Part shown: one piece after another, positions 14,268 through 21,813 of the stretch
Layout of the letters: the number at the start of each line of letters is the position of its first letter
Position numbering within the stretch: the first letter of the stretch is position 1
Source: a virus
Length of the DNA: 24,872 nt
Reading direction: 5' to 3' (one strand)
Virus record (IMG/VR): IMGVR_UViG_3300009702_000080
Location: 1-24,872 of that record
The notes under the pieces: model-generated
The model's database searches: none
Seen by the model: the letters and a program-made list of their open reading frames with translations, nothing else
What the model was told of the DNA's origin: nothing
Program-made: the position numbers and the translations under genes

Positions 14268-15248
14268 ATGGAAAAATTTACTCATATTGAACAATTTAGA
14301 CATTTGATTGAACGTGTGCAATATGCTAATGATAATGTATTAAATAATTTTGATCGTATATGTCAAATGGATTTTACCGGAACAGTAAAATTACATGGTA
14401 CAAATGCAGCTATTTGTAGAAAAAATTCTATTATATCATACCAATCAAGAAATTCTATTTTAACAATAGAAAATGATCACTATAATTTTGCTAAAACTAT
14501 TAATGAGATTCCAGAATCACAACTTAATTCATTATTTGATTTAATTTCAACTAATGTTAATGATAAAATAATTATATATGGTGAATTTATAGGAAAAGGA
14601 ATTCAATCTAACGTGGCTATTTCCCAATTAGATCATAGACAATTTGTTATTTTTGCAATAAAAATAAATAATAAATATAAAAAGTTAACATTAAATATAA
14701 AATTACCTGAATATAAAATTTACAATATTTTACAGGCAGAACAATTCCATGTTACTATTGATTTTGAAGATTTAAAATCTTCTCAATTACAATTAGAAAA
14801 ATTTGTTACTTATGTAGAAAATGAATGTCCATGGGCCAAATTATTTAATATATCTGGAACCGGTGAAGGTATTGTTTGGACAGCAGATTTTGATTCATCA
14901 AATAGTTCTTATTATTTTAAAACAAAAGGAACTAAACATAAAATATCAAAAACAAAAAAACAAATAATAGAAATAGAACCAGAAATTCAAAAATCTATTG
15001 ATGATTTTATATTATATGCGGTTTCAAAACCCAGACTTTTACAAGGAATAGAATTTTTTAAAGAACAACATATTGATATAAATATAAAAAATATCGGACA
15101 ATTTCTTAAATGGATACTGATTGATATTAAAAAAGAAGAATTAGATGTTGTTAAAGCAAGCAATTTAGAATGGAAAGTACTTAATAAATATATAACTATA
15201 GAAGCAAAAAAATTCTATTTTCAATATATAGGAGTCAACTACCACTGA
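14268..15248 (+). CDS. rnl2: RNA ligase, T4 Rnl2-like
   Basis: This ligase seals nicked RNA through a lysine-AMP intermediate. The nucleotidyltransferase motifs appear in order: motif I KLHGTNA (catalytic K41), motif III IYGEFIGKG (103-111), IIIa FVIFAI (126-131), motif IV GEGIVW (199-204) and motif V FKTKG (217-221). The 326-residue length matches T4 Rnl2 (334), with the helical C-terminal domain from about 235. The final codons (VNYH and the TGA stop) lie inside an IS605-like hairpin element, so the C-terminus was probably replaced on insertion. It is probably used to counter host tRNA or RNA cleavage. Confidence 0.9.
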   Translation: MEKFTHIEQFRHLIERVQYANDNVLNNFDRICQMDFTGTVKLHGTNAAICRKNSIISYQSRNSILTIENDHYNFAKTINEIPESQLNSLFDLISTNVNDKIIIYGEFIGKGIQSNVAISQLDHRQFVIFAIKINNKYKKLTLNIKLPEYKIYNILQAEQFHVTIDFEDLKSSQLQLEKFVTYVENECPWAKLFNISGTGEGIVWTADFDSSNSSYYFKTKGTKHKISKTKKQIIEIEPEIQKSIDDFILYAVSKPRLLQGIEFFKEQHIDINIKNIGQFLKWILIDIKKEELDVVKASNLEWKVLNKYITIEAKKFYFQYIGVNYH

Positions 15249-15290
15249 GCTAAAGACTGACGGGTTTTCTTGCCACAAAGTCTATAAAAT
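15231..15290 (+). mobile_element. IS200/IS605 right-end-like hairpin, copy C
   Basis: The sequence GTCAACTACCACTGAGCTAA, then AAGAC, GGGTTTTCTTG and CACAAAGTCTATAAAAT, follows the pattern of the copy at 4571-4631. The two copies share about 37 of the last 43 bases, including a 17-base identical end. Its left part also matches the start of the element at 4404. The outer pairing GTCAA with TTGCC is imperfect. No transposase gene is near. A role as a transcription terminator (hairpin then TTTTCTT) is possible. Confidence 0.45.
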
Positions 15291-15310
15291 AACATTGTAT
15301 TAAGATGGAA

Positions 15311-15358
15311 TATAATACATAGTATAAAAAAGTTAGCCAAATAGGAAATTGGAGCTAA
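15311..15358 (+). promoter_or_regulatory. possible promoter and leader hairpin before 15380
   Basis: A perfect TATAAT (15311-15316) without a clear -35 is followed by a hairpin: TTAGCCAA (15333-15340) pairs with TTGG plus CTAA (15349-15352, 15355-15358) around two bulged bases. It would lie in the leader of the gene at 15380. Confidence 0.3.
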
Positions 15359-15379
15359 TAAATTATCGGAAGTATTAAC

Positions 15380-15643
15380 ATGCATGAAAGAAATAATAAA
15401 TTTATAGAACAACCTGTAATTAATGTTGATAAAGAAATAGATTATTTAAATTATAAATTTACAGAAGCAACAAAAAGATTTAAACCTATTAATAATAAAA
15501 AAGGATCAGAATTGTATAATATTCAAGTCGATTTTTGTTATTTACTTAATGATATTAAATTTGCACCACAGTATATTGTTCATAAATTAATATCAAAAAT
15601 TCACAACTTTATTAATGGTATTGGAAATGTTAAGGAAAATTAA
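15380..15643 (+). CDS. hypothetical protein, 87 residues
   Basis: This basic, helical protein starts MHERNNKFIEQPV. One cysteine lies in VDFCYLL. It has no signal or membrane segment. GGAAG stands 10 nt before the ATG. Its stop overlaps the start of the next small gene (TAATG), so the two are probably coupled. It is not recognised. Confidence 0.65.
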   Translation: MHERNNKFIEQPVINVDKEIDYLNYKFTEATKRFKPINNKKGSELYNIQVDFCYLLNDIKFAPQYIVHKLISKIHNFINGIGNVKEN

Positions 15644-15810
15644 TGATTAATAAGGAAAATATTATTATAATTATTACTTATTATATTATACTTGGATTAT
15701 ATGCTATATGGTGGAGTATTGGTACAATATTTATATTAATAATATCACCATTTATAGCTATAATTCAAAAATTATTTTCAAATAAAGCTCATAAATCTTT
15801 AGCACAATAA
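15643..15810 (+). CDS. small membrane protein, 55 residues
   Basis: The frame runs MINKENIIIIITYY through two hydrophobic stretches (IIIIITYYIILGLYAIWW and TIFILIISPFIAII) to a basic tail ending SLAQ. It is a predicted two-pass inner-membrane peptide. It starts in the stop codon of the preceding gene (TAATG), with AAGGAAAA upstream as a ribosome binding site. The function is unknown; a holin-like or host-modifying role cannot be told apart by sequence. Confidence 0.6.
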   Translation: MINKENIIIIITYYIILGLYAIWWSIGTIFILIISPFIAIIQKLFSNKAHKSLAQ

Positions 15811-15813
15811 ATT

Positions 15814-15821
15814 TATAAATA
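15814..15821 (+). promoter_or_regulatory. T4-type late promoter, near-leaderless
   Basis: TATAAATA ends 5 nt before the ATG at 15827. With the usual spacing from a T4 late -10 box, transcription would start at or next to the A of the start codon. No Shine-Dalgarno sequence fits in between. Confidence 0.55.
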
Positions 15822-15826
15822 TTTAA

Positions 15827-16354
15827 ATGGACAAAATATTTAATAATATAATTAAAGATTGTTCTGATTTTTTAATTAATTCACAAGGGCATCCTTTGTA
15901 TAAATACTTAGAAACAGATGTTCAATTTGGAAAAGTAAAAGTTAGATTAAAAAAAACTAATGAACCAATAATAGATGATTCATTCAATTCAGTTTTTAAA
16001 TTTGATAATCTTAGACAAAGGGCTGTATTTAGTAGTCCAATAACAACTTCGGAAAATGATTATTATATATTTCCAAAAGATAATTATAGAATTTTATATT
16101 GTGACCAAGTATCTAATTCAACTGAAGATAATAAAAAAATATTAACAACATTTATAGAAAATCTTGAAGATGATCTTGCATTAGAAACATTTAATGCAGT
16201 ATTAAAATATACATATAAATCAGATACAATATTAAGTGGATTATCTAAAGGAGCTGAAATAATAATATATAATATACCATATTATTATATAATATCGGTT
16301 AAATATATTAAATATAATATATTATATAAGAGATTAATAAATGGCTGTATTTAA
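15827..16354 (+). CDS. conserved phage hypothetical protein, 175 residues
   Basis: This alpha/beta protein starts MDKIFNNIIKDC. Middle motifs YYIFPKDNYRILYC and the late KGAEIIIYNIPYYYIISV recall a small protein family of T4-like marine phages, but I cannot name it. It stands directly behind a late promoter box, which suggests a virion or assembly role. Its end overlaps the next gene by 14 nt. The start is the first ATG after the promoter. Confidence 0.65.
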   Translation: MDKIFNNIIKDCSDFLINSQGHPLYKYLETDVQFGKVKVRLKKTNEPIIDDSFNSVFKFDNLRQRAVFSSPITTSENDYYIFPKDNYRILYCDQVSNSTEDNKKILTTFIENLEDDLALETFNAVLKYTYKSDTILSGLSKGAEIIIYNIPYYYIISVKYIKYNILYKRLINGCI

Positions 16355-16544
16355 AATTGTATATAAAGAGAGAAATTTTGGTATTAATGAAACCATAGAA
16401 GCTGTTATTAGATCTATGAATAAAGATGAAAATATAAATGGTGGATTATTATCTTATTTAATGACGGAATTTAATAAAAAAAATAAAAATGAAGTACCTA
16501 GAATTGGACAAGCATATAAAATACCAATAATAAAAAGAGATTAA
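16341..16544 (+). CDS. hypothetical protein, 67 residues
   Basis: This short basic protein (starts MAVFKIVYKERN) overlaps the preceding frame by 14 nt and has AAGAGATTAAT upstream as a possible ribosome binding site. The end reads PRIGQAYKIPII, which recalls the end of LysM-like units, but the domain is not convincing. It is probably co-transcribed from the late promoter at 15814. Confidence 0.6.
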   Translation: MAVFKIVYKERNFGINETIEAVIRSMNKDENINGGLLSYLMTEFNKKNKNEVPRIGQAYKIPIIKRD

Positions 16545-16546
16545 AA

Positions 16547-16834
16547 ATGATAAACATATTAAAATTAGTAACAGGTGAAGAAATTATAGTAGATACAGAT
16601 TATGATAATAAAGATGGTATTTTTGAAACAATTAAAAAACCATTAAGATTTTCTGTTAATCAACAAGGTGCACCTACATTTGTGCTTTGGTTAATTTCTA
16701 TTGATGAATCTGTTTGTATATATCGCCATGGAATAATTGGTAGAATTTTGGAAAAAGATATTCCGCAAGATTTGATAAATGAATATATTAAAAATACAAG
16801 TGTCGCTGGGATTGAAATAGTTAAAACAGTATAA
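16547..16834 (+). CDS. small Sm-like-fold candidate protein, 95 residues
   Basis: The N-terminal segment INILKLVTGEEIIVD, followed by beta strands (TIKKPLRFSVN, PTFVLWLISID), resembles small LSm/Sm-like proteins found in T4-like phages. The assignment is by look only. It has one cysteine and no signal peptide. It starts 2 nt after the previous stop, and the next gene follows after 13 nt. A role in RNA binding would be inferred from the fold, if the fold is right. Confidence 0.55.
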   Translation: MINILKLVTGEEIIVDTDYDNKDGIFETIKKPLRFSVNQQGAPTFVLWLISIDESVCIYRHGIIGRILEKDIPQDLINEYIKNTSVAGIEIVKTV

Positions 16835-16847
16835 AAAGGAATTTTTA

Positions 16848-17846
16848 ATGACAGTTATAAGATATAAATGCGATACTTGTAAACGAGAAATAGATTTGCA
16901 ACAAAATCCGCAAGGATTAGAAATAATAAGTAGATGTATTATTACAGATGATCGTCGTGGTAAACCTTTTCAAATAGAAGATAAAGTAGATCATATTATA
17001 GGAACATCTCCACCAAGAGAAAAAGGATTAGATGATTGGACACAACGCAAAGTATTATTTAATTTTAAACAATCAATAGAATTATCTGAATGGAAAATTA
17101 ATCACAATTTAGGAATTGTTCCAATTGTTCAAGTATATGTTGAACGCCCAAAAAATGTTGATTTAAATTCTTTAAATTTATCACAAATTGATATTAAAAA
17201 TTTAGTAGATTTAATAAAAATAGAACCACTTCAAATTGAAATTATAGATGAAAATAATTTAATACTTCATTTTGATCGAACAGAAAGTGGTATAGCTCAA
17301 TTTATTGCCAGAGCAACTAAATCTAATAATACTAATTTACCAATAACAATAAATGAACCAACAACATTTCAATTAAGTAATAATAATCAATTATCTATAG
17401 CAACATTAAATAGTGATACAAATATTACAATAGAAATGGAATTTGTTACAGAAGATGGAACTGTAATTACAGATGTTTATATGGTTGATGATCAACCTGG
17501 TATAACATCACCATGGGTTAATTTTAATGAAATTTGGGTACTAGGACTTAGATATACAGTTCGTAATTTTAATTTTATAGAAACAAATGCTTTTTTTGCA
17601 AATGGGACCATAAATAATGGTGCTTCATTTAAAATTACTAAAATAAATGGTGTTAGTTTACAACCACAAGAAGTTTTAGTATTATTAGCTAATAGTCCAT
17701 ATAAAGTACTTGATAAAATTACAGAAAGTATTGTAGATCCAACAAGTATGATTGATAATGAATTAAATTATTTTTATAATAATGGTGAACTTTATATTAA
17801 TAAATTATTAATACGTAATATTTATCCATATATAAAATCGGTATAA
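16848..17846 (+). CDS. probable virion structural protein
   Basis: This 332-residue protein has an N-terminal zinc-ribbon-like segment (YKCDTCKREI with C8 and C11, then C30 in SRCIITDDRRGK). The fourth expected ligand is missing. A long beta-rich body follows with many Asn, Thr and Ile residues and an INHNLGIVPIVQVYVERP segment, in the style of phage baseplate, neck or tail proteins. It recalls a structural protein of marine T4-like phages. The ribosome binding site is AAAAGGAA, 6 nt before the ATG. It is likely transcribed late from 15814. Confidence 0.65.
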   Translation: MTVIRYKCDTCKREIDLQQNPQGLEIISRCIITDDRRGKPFQIEDKVDHIIGTSPPREKGLDDWTQRKVLFNFKQSIELSEWKINHNLGIVPIVQVYVERPKNVDLNSLNLSQIDIKNLVDLIKIEPLQIEIIDENNLILHFDRTESGIAQFIARATKSNNTNLPITINEPTTFQLSNNNQLSIATLNSDTNITIEMEFVTEDGTVITDVYMVDDQPGITSPWVNFNEIWVLGLRYTVRNFNFIETNAFFANGTINNGASFKITKINGVSLQPQEVLVLLANSPYKVLDKITESIVDPTSMIDNELNYFYNNGELYINKLLIRNIYPYIKSV

Positions 17847-17856
17847 AATTGGTTAA

Positions 17857-19194
17857 ATGTTAGATCAAAAACAAAAACTTATAATAGAAAATTTAATATC
17901 ATCATCTGATCTTTTTATAAAATGTTATTCAATAATAAAACCTGAATATTTTCATCCAGATTTTAGGATAGCAGTATCATTTATATTAGATTATTATGAT
18001 AAATATTCTGCTATACCAGATGAAAAAACTATATATGCTGAAAGTGACCTTAAATTAGAAAAACATAAAATTTCTAAAGATGCTATTAATTATACATCAG
18101 ATGAGATAGAAAAACATTGTCAAATAGAAGCTATGAGTGCTGCAGTATTATCTGCTGCTGCATTGATAACTCAAGGAAAAAAAGATCAAGTTTTAAAATT
18201 AATTGAAGAGGCAGAATTAGTAGGATTAAAAAGAGATATTGGTTTAGATTATTTTTTAGATCCAGAAGAAAGACTTAATAGATTAGCAACTGAAGAAGAT
18301 TACCAATCTACCGGGTTGGATGGTTTAGATAAATTATTAGGTGGTGGATTAGTTAGAAAACAAATGTCCGTATTATCTGGTAATGCAGGAACTGGTAAAT
18401 CTATATCATTATCTAATATAAGTTTAAATTTATTAGAAGATAAATTAAATGTTTTGTATATAACATTAGAATTATCAGAATCATTGGTTTCATTAAGATA
18501 TGATGGATTAATTACAAATTTTGATCAAACGGGATGGCAAGATCGTATAAAAGAGACTGCCATTATTTTGAATGAAAAAAATGATAAATTAGGAACATTA
18601 GTAATAAAATACATGGAATCCGGAACTCCAACAAAAGTTTTTAAATCGTATTTAAAAGAATTTGAATTGGAATATGGATTTCTTCCCGATGTTTTGGTAG
18701 TAGATTATTTAGATATAATGGGAGCAAATTCAGGTATATCTTCAGAAAAAGTTTTTGAAAAAGATAAACAAGTTTCTGAAGAATTACGAAATTTAGCTAA
18801 TCAATATAATTTTTATTTATTAACAGCATCTCAACAAAATAGAAGTGCAGTAGGATTAGTAGATATTGATCAAAGTCATATTGCAGGAGGAATATCTAAA
18901 GCAAATACCGCAGATTTTTGGTTTTCAATTATATTAACAGATCAAATGAAATTAGAAGGCATTATTATATATAAATGTTTAAAATCCAGATCAAGTGATG
19001 GAGTTGGAAAATCTAATGCCCAATCTTGGAATAATCGTTCATTAAAAATTGGTAATCTAAATAATGATGGTGATAGTGAAATAAAAAAACGAGTATTAGC
19101 TGAAAAACAAGATAAAATCATTCTTGACGATATAAATACAGATGTTAAATCTTTAGGACTTGATTCTAATTTAGCTGATATAATAAATTTATAA
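17857..19194 (+). CDS. 41: replicative DNA helicase, T4 gp41-like (DnaB family)
   Basis: This ring helicase unwinds DNA ahead of the fork and recruits primase gp61. It has 445 residues (T4 gp41 has 475). The RecA-type core has STGLDGLDKLLGGGL (151-165), Walker A GNAGTGKS (175-182), a catalytic glutamate in YITLELSE (E205), Walker B VLVVDYLDIMG (279-289), and a TASQQNRS segment that carries the sensor glutamine. The N-terminal 130 residues are helical, as in DnaB. It follows the structural gene by 10 nt, with only a weak ribosome binding site. Confidence 0.93.
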   Translation: MLDQKQKLIIENLISSSDLFIKCYSIIKPEYFHPDFRIAVSFILDYYDKYSAIPDEKTIYAESDLKLEKHKISKDAINYTSDEIEKHCQIEAMSAAVLSAAALITQGKKDQVLKLIEEAELVGLKRDIGLDYFLDPEERLNRLATEEDYQSTGLDGLDKLLGGGLVRKQMSVLSGNAGTGKSISLSNISLNLLEDKLNVLYITLELSESLVSLRYDGLITNFDQTGWQDRIKETAIILNEKNDKLGTLVIKYMESGTPTKVFKSYLKEFELEYGFLPDVLVVDYLDIMGANSGISSEKVFEKDKQVSEELRNLANQYNFYLLTASQQNRSAVGLVDIDQSHIAGGISKANTADFWFSIILTDQMKLEGIIIYKCLKSRSSDGVGKSNAQSWNNRSLKIGNLNNDGDSEIKKRVLAEKQDKIILDDINTDVKSLGLDSNLADIINL

Positions 19195-19211
19195 TATAGG
19201 AGATAATAGAA

Positions 19212-19517
19212 ATGATAGAAGTAGAAGATATTAAAGTAATTAATGTAGATGGAATACCTTATGCTGCAGATGATTTACCTGCAGATGTTAAAAAATTGGT
19301 GGTTTTTTATAATCAATGGCGAAAAGATGAAATGGCTGCTAAATCTGAACTTATTAAAGTACAATCAGCTATGAGAGATATTTCTAGAGAAATAATTGTT
19401 AATATTCGTGATAATATTAAAAAAGAAGAAGCTACTGATGAAAGTACGGTAACAGCTTCAGCTAATGATCCAGTAGCTGGGGTAGAAACCGAAGAAAATA
19501 TTGAAACCGAAGGGTAA
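19212..19517 (+). CDS. hypothetical protein, 101 residues
   Basis: An N-terminal segment INVDGIPYAADDLPADVKKL resembles small phage proteins with a GxxYxxDDLs motif (DUF6447-like, from memory). A helical middle and an acidic, disordered C-terminus (Glu-, Thr- and Ala-rich) follow. A strong ribosome binding site (AGGAGA) precedes the ATG. The next gene starts 3 nt after the stop. Confidence 0.65.
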   Translation: MIEVEDIKVINVDGIPYAADDLPADVKKLVVFYNQWRKDEMAAKSELIKVQSAMRDISREIIVNIRDNIKKEEATDESTVTASANDPVAGVETEENIETEG

Positions 19518-19520
19518 ATT

Positions 19521-19826
19521 ATGCCAAAAGTATTAGAAAAAACGATCATTAATGAAGTTAGTTATATTAAATTGCAAAATGGCGATGTTTCTGAAAGATT
19601 CATTATACCCACAAATATCCCAAAAGATTATATAGATGCAATTGATGTAACATCTTTATCTGATACCGAACGTGATGAAATCCAAAAAGCATATTTAGAT
19701 TATTTAGATTATGTTAAATTATTTAATAAAAATATGTTTAATTTTTCATCTTGGTTAGAACATACTGGTAAACAAATAGAAATTAAATATAGGCGATTTA
19801 AAACTGATCAATTAACTGTAATTTAA
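19521..19826 (+). CDS. hypothetical protein, 101 residues
   Basis: This helical protein with an aromatic C-terminal half (MFNFSSWLEHTGKQIEI) is not recognised. It has no cysteines, signal or membrane segment. It is the last gene before the intrinsic terminator at 19850, so it closes the helicase operon. Confidence 0.65.
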   Translation: MPKVLEKTIINEVSYIKLQNGDVSERFIIPTNIPKDYIDAIDVTSLSDTERDEIQKAYLDYLDYVKLFNKNMFNFSSWLEHTGKQIEIKYRRFKTDQLTVI

Positions 19827-19849
19827 TTAATATATTAATTAACATTGAC

Positions 19850-19885
19850 AAAAAAGGAACATTTAGTAATATTTGTTCCTTTTTT
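19850..19885 (+). terminator. strong rho-independent terminator
   Basis: AAAAAAGGAACA (19850-19861) pairs perfectly over 12 bp with TGTTCCTTTTTT (19874-19885) around a 12-nt loop, with the T-run at the 3' end. Because the flanks are A6 and T6, it can also terminate transcription from the other strand. It separates the helicase operon from the late operon at 19933. Confidence 0.85.
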
Positions 19886-19895
19886 ATTTTAAATT

Positions 19896-19903
19896 TATAA
19901 ATA
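19896..19903 (+). promoter_or_regulatory. T4-type late promoter
   Basis: TATAAATA lies 30 nt before the ATG at 19933 and immediately after the terminator. Transcription would start at about 19909, leaving a 24-nt leader with a GGAG ribosome binding site. Confidence 0.65.
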
Positions 19904-19932
19904 TATTTAAAATAATTAAATGGAGTTTCTAT

Positions 19933-20940
19933 ATGTCATTGTTTTTAGAAGTTATAAATTCGTTAAAAGAAGATGCAGCAGGTGGTGCAATTTCTGCTGG
20001 CGATGTTGCTGGAAGCCCTACTCATGGATTTGTTAGAGGTAACCAACCATTAGGTTCTTTACCTAAAAAGAAAAAGAAAAAAATTATTAAACGTTATATA
20101 AATGAAAATGATAATATTGATTCTATAAATGCATTATCTAAAATTAAATCAGCTGAAAAAGCATTTGAAAATAATAAAGATATAACAGGATTTGCATTAG
20201 AAGATGATAATGGCCAAATTATTAAAGTATATGTTAAATCTGAAGAAAAAGATGATTTTGAAAAAGCATTAGAAACAGAACTTTCTAAAAATCAAGATCC
20301 AGAAAATGATCATAGAGAAATTGGTGAAATATTATATAATTTAAAAACTGATTTTTCTATAGTTAATATAGAATGGCCTAATTTGCCAACAGACGAAGAA
20401 GAAGAAACCGAAATAACACCAGATGAATTAGGTGTTGATTCTTCTGATAACCCAAATGGTGATGATACAAAAAATGATCCAAACATGAATGGAGAAGAAA
20501 TGTCTCCAGATGCTGATATTGGTGCAGAAGATGGATCAAATGCTAAATCTGCATTAGATGCAGTAATTGATATGATGAAATCTGATGCAGAAGCTAAAAA
20601 AGCTGAGGCTAATGCTAAAGAAAAAGAAGCTGAAGCTAAAATAGCATCTTTAAATACCCAAGCTGCTGAAGCAACTGTTAAAAAAGCTGAACAAACTATG
20701 GATATGGAAGCTTATTATAGTAAAAAATCGGCTAAAGAAAAAGAATTCAAACAATTATCAAAATTAGCTCAATATCAACATGATTTAAAAGCAGATGAGG
20801 TAAATGCAGATACTAATAATATTCCTGGCAATTTACCACAATCTAATACAGATCGGCCTTCAATGGAAAATGAAGAACAAAATTCAATATTATCGCAAGC
20901 AATATTATCATTATTGCAAGATAGATCAAAAAGAGAATAA
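19933..20940 (+). CDS. probable internal head/scaffold-type protein
   Basis: The start at 19933 (MSLFLEVINSLKED) is chosen because it follows the late promoter and GGAG; upstream in-frame starts lie inside the promoter or terminator. The protein has 335 residues. The leader contains LKE before DAAGG, fitting the (L/I)-x-E site of T4 prohead protease. Next come a Gly/Ala-rich stretch, a lysine run (PKKKKKKIIKR), an acidic low-complexity middle, and an Ala/Lys/Glu-rich coiled-coil-like region (about 230-290). This composition fits a prohead core or internal protein. It is not assigned to a T4 gene number. Confidence 0.6.
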   Translation: MSLFLEVINSLKEDAAGGAISAGDVAGSPTHGFVRGNQPLGSLPKKKKKKIIKRYINENDNIDSINALSKIKSAEKAFENNKDITGFALEDDNGQIIKVYVKSEEKDDFEKALETELSKNQDPENDHREIGEILYNLKTDFSIVNIEWPNLPTDEEEETEITPDELGVDSSDNPNGDDTKNDPNMNGEEMSPDADIGAEDGSNAKSALDAVIDMMKSDAEAKKAEANAKEKEAEAKIASLNTQAAEATVKKAEQTMDMEAYYSKKSAKEKEFKQLSKLAQYQHDLKADEVNADTNNIPGNLPQSNTDRPSMENEEQNSILSQAILSLLQDRSKRE

Positions 20941-20949
20941 GGAAATAAT

Positions 20950-21579
20950 ATGAAATTATTAACGGAATTAATGTTGGATATTGATCCAGCAGATCCTAAT
21001 GCATTAAGTGATACAAAGAGAAAAATGAGAATGGCAAATCAAAATCCTGATAGAGCTATTAGGGATGCTATGACTACATCTAGGGATAATGTTAAAGCTG
21101 TTCAAAAATCAGAAAATAGTCCTACAAAAGCTATTGATTTGAAAATAGCTAGATTAAAACAACAATTAGCTACTTTAACAAAACAAAGATCATCTATAGT
21201 TAAAAGAACACCAACTCCAACTGTTGGCACAACTGAAAGTATTTCATATCCGGAAGATGAATTTGAAATAGTTTATTTAGATGAAGATGATAATATTATT
21301 CATGTTGGAAGTATATTGTCAGAATCAGCTATAAAAGCTTTTAAACGATATAGTAATGTTATAAAAAAACAATATCGTTGTACTTCTGGTCGAAAAATTG
21401 GAAAAATTGTTGCTAATCCTAATGATTGTAATAAAAGAAAAGAACCTAAACGAATTAAAGCTGGTCGTATAGCTTCTAAAAAAAGTAAAGGTATTAGGGT
21501 AACAAAAACAAGAACTTCTAAAAATACCGCTATTAGTAAATTAGTTACTAGAATGAATAAAAGATTATCTGAAAGATAA
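20950..21579 (+). CDS. basic DNA-binding-type phage protein, possibly internal
   Basis: This 209-residue protein starts MKLLTELMLDIDPAD, another short leader with an LTE site. A helical Lys/Arg-rich region follows (about 60-90), then an acidic patch (YPEDEFEIVYLDEDDN). The very basic C-terminal domain starts at about 140 (KQYRCTSGRKIGKI, then a second Cys in PNDCNKRK). The Cys-x(n)-Cys basic tail recalls a domain repeated in T4-like marine phages, from memory. It probably binds DNA inside the head. The ribosome binding site is AAGGAAAT, and it sits in the same late operon. Confidence 0.6.
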   Translation: MKLLTELMLDIDPADPNALSDTKRKMRMANQNPDRAIRDAMTTSRDNVKAVQKSENSPTKAIDLKIARLKQQLATLTKQRSSIVKRTPTPTVGTTESISYPEDEFEIVYLDEDDNIIHVGSILSESAIKAFKRYSNVIKKQYRCTSGRKIGKIVANPNDCNKRKEPKRIKAGRIASKKSKGIRVTKTRTSKNTAISKLVTRMNKRLSER

Positions 21580-21609
21580 TAAATAGAAAAATATTACAAG
21601 GATTATATA

Positions 21610-21813
21610 ATGGACAAAAATAGATTATTAGAATTAGCAGGAATATCGCAAGTTAATGAATTAGATCAAAGTGGCATTGAATCAAACCAAATGCATGATA
21701 CGATAGAATCATTAAGGGCTAAATTAAAGGAAACTGGTGTTAATACTACAGGTTTATCGGATGAATTTGTATTAAAATTTGCCAATGCGATGAAAGAAAT
21801 TAATATTAGATAA
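21610..21813 (+). CDS. small protein with LLELAG leader, 67 residues
   Basis: It starts MDKNRLLELAGISQVNELDQ, an N-terminal pattern common to T4-like marine phage proteins, and contains LLE as a possible (L/I)-x-E site. The remaining residues are helical and acidic. The ribosome binding site is AAGGAT. The next gene starts directly at its stop. The function is unknown. Confidence 0.6.
   Translation: MDKNRLLELAGISQVNELDQSGIESNQMHDTIESLRAKLKETGVNTTGLSDEFVLKFANAMKEINIR

Noticed and set aside
19873-19932. Upstream TTG-initiated start for the gene at 19933
   Set aside because: It would begin inside the terminator stem and include the late promoter. The ATG at 19933 has a GGAG ribosome binding site and a typical leader.
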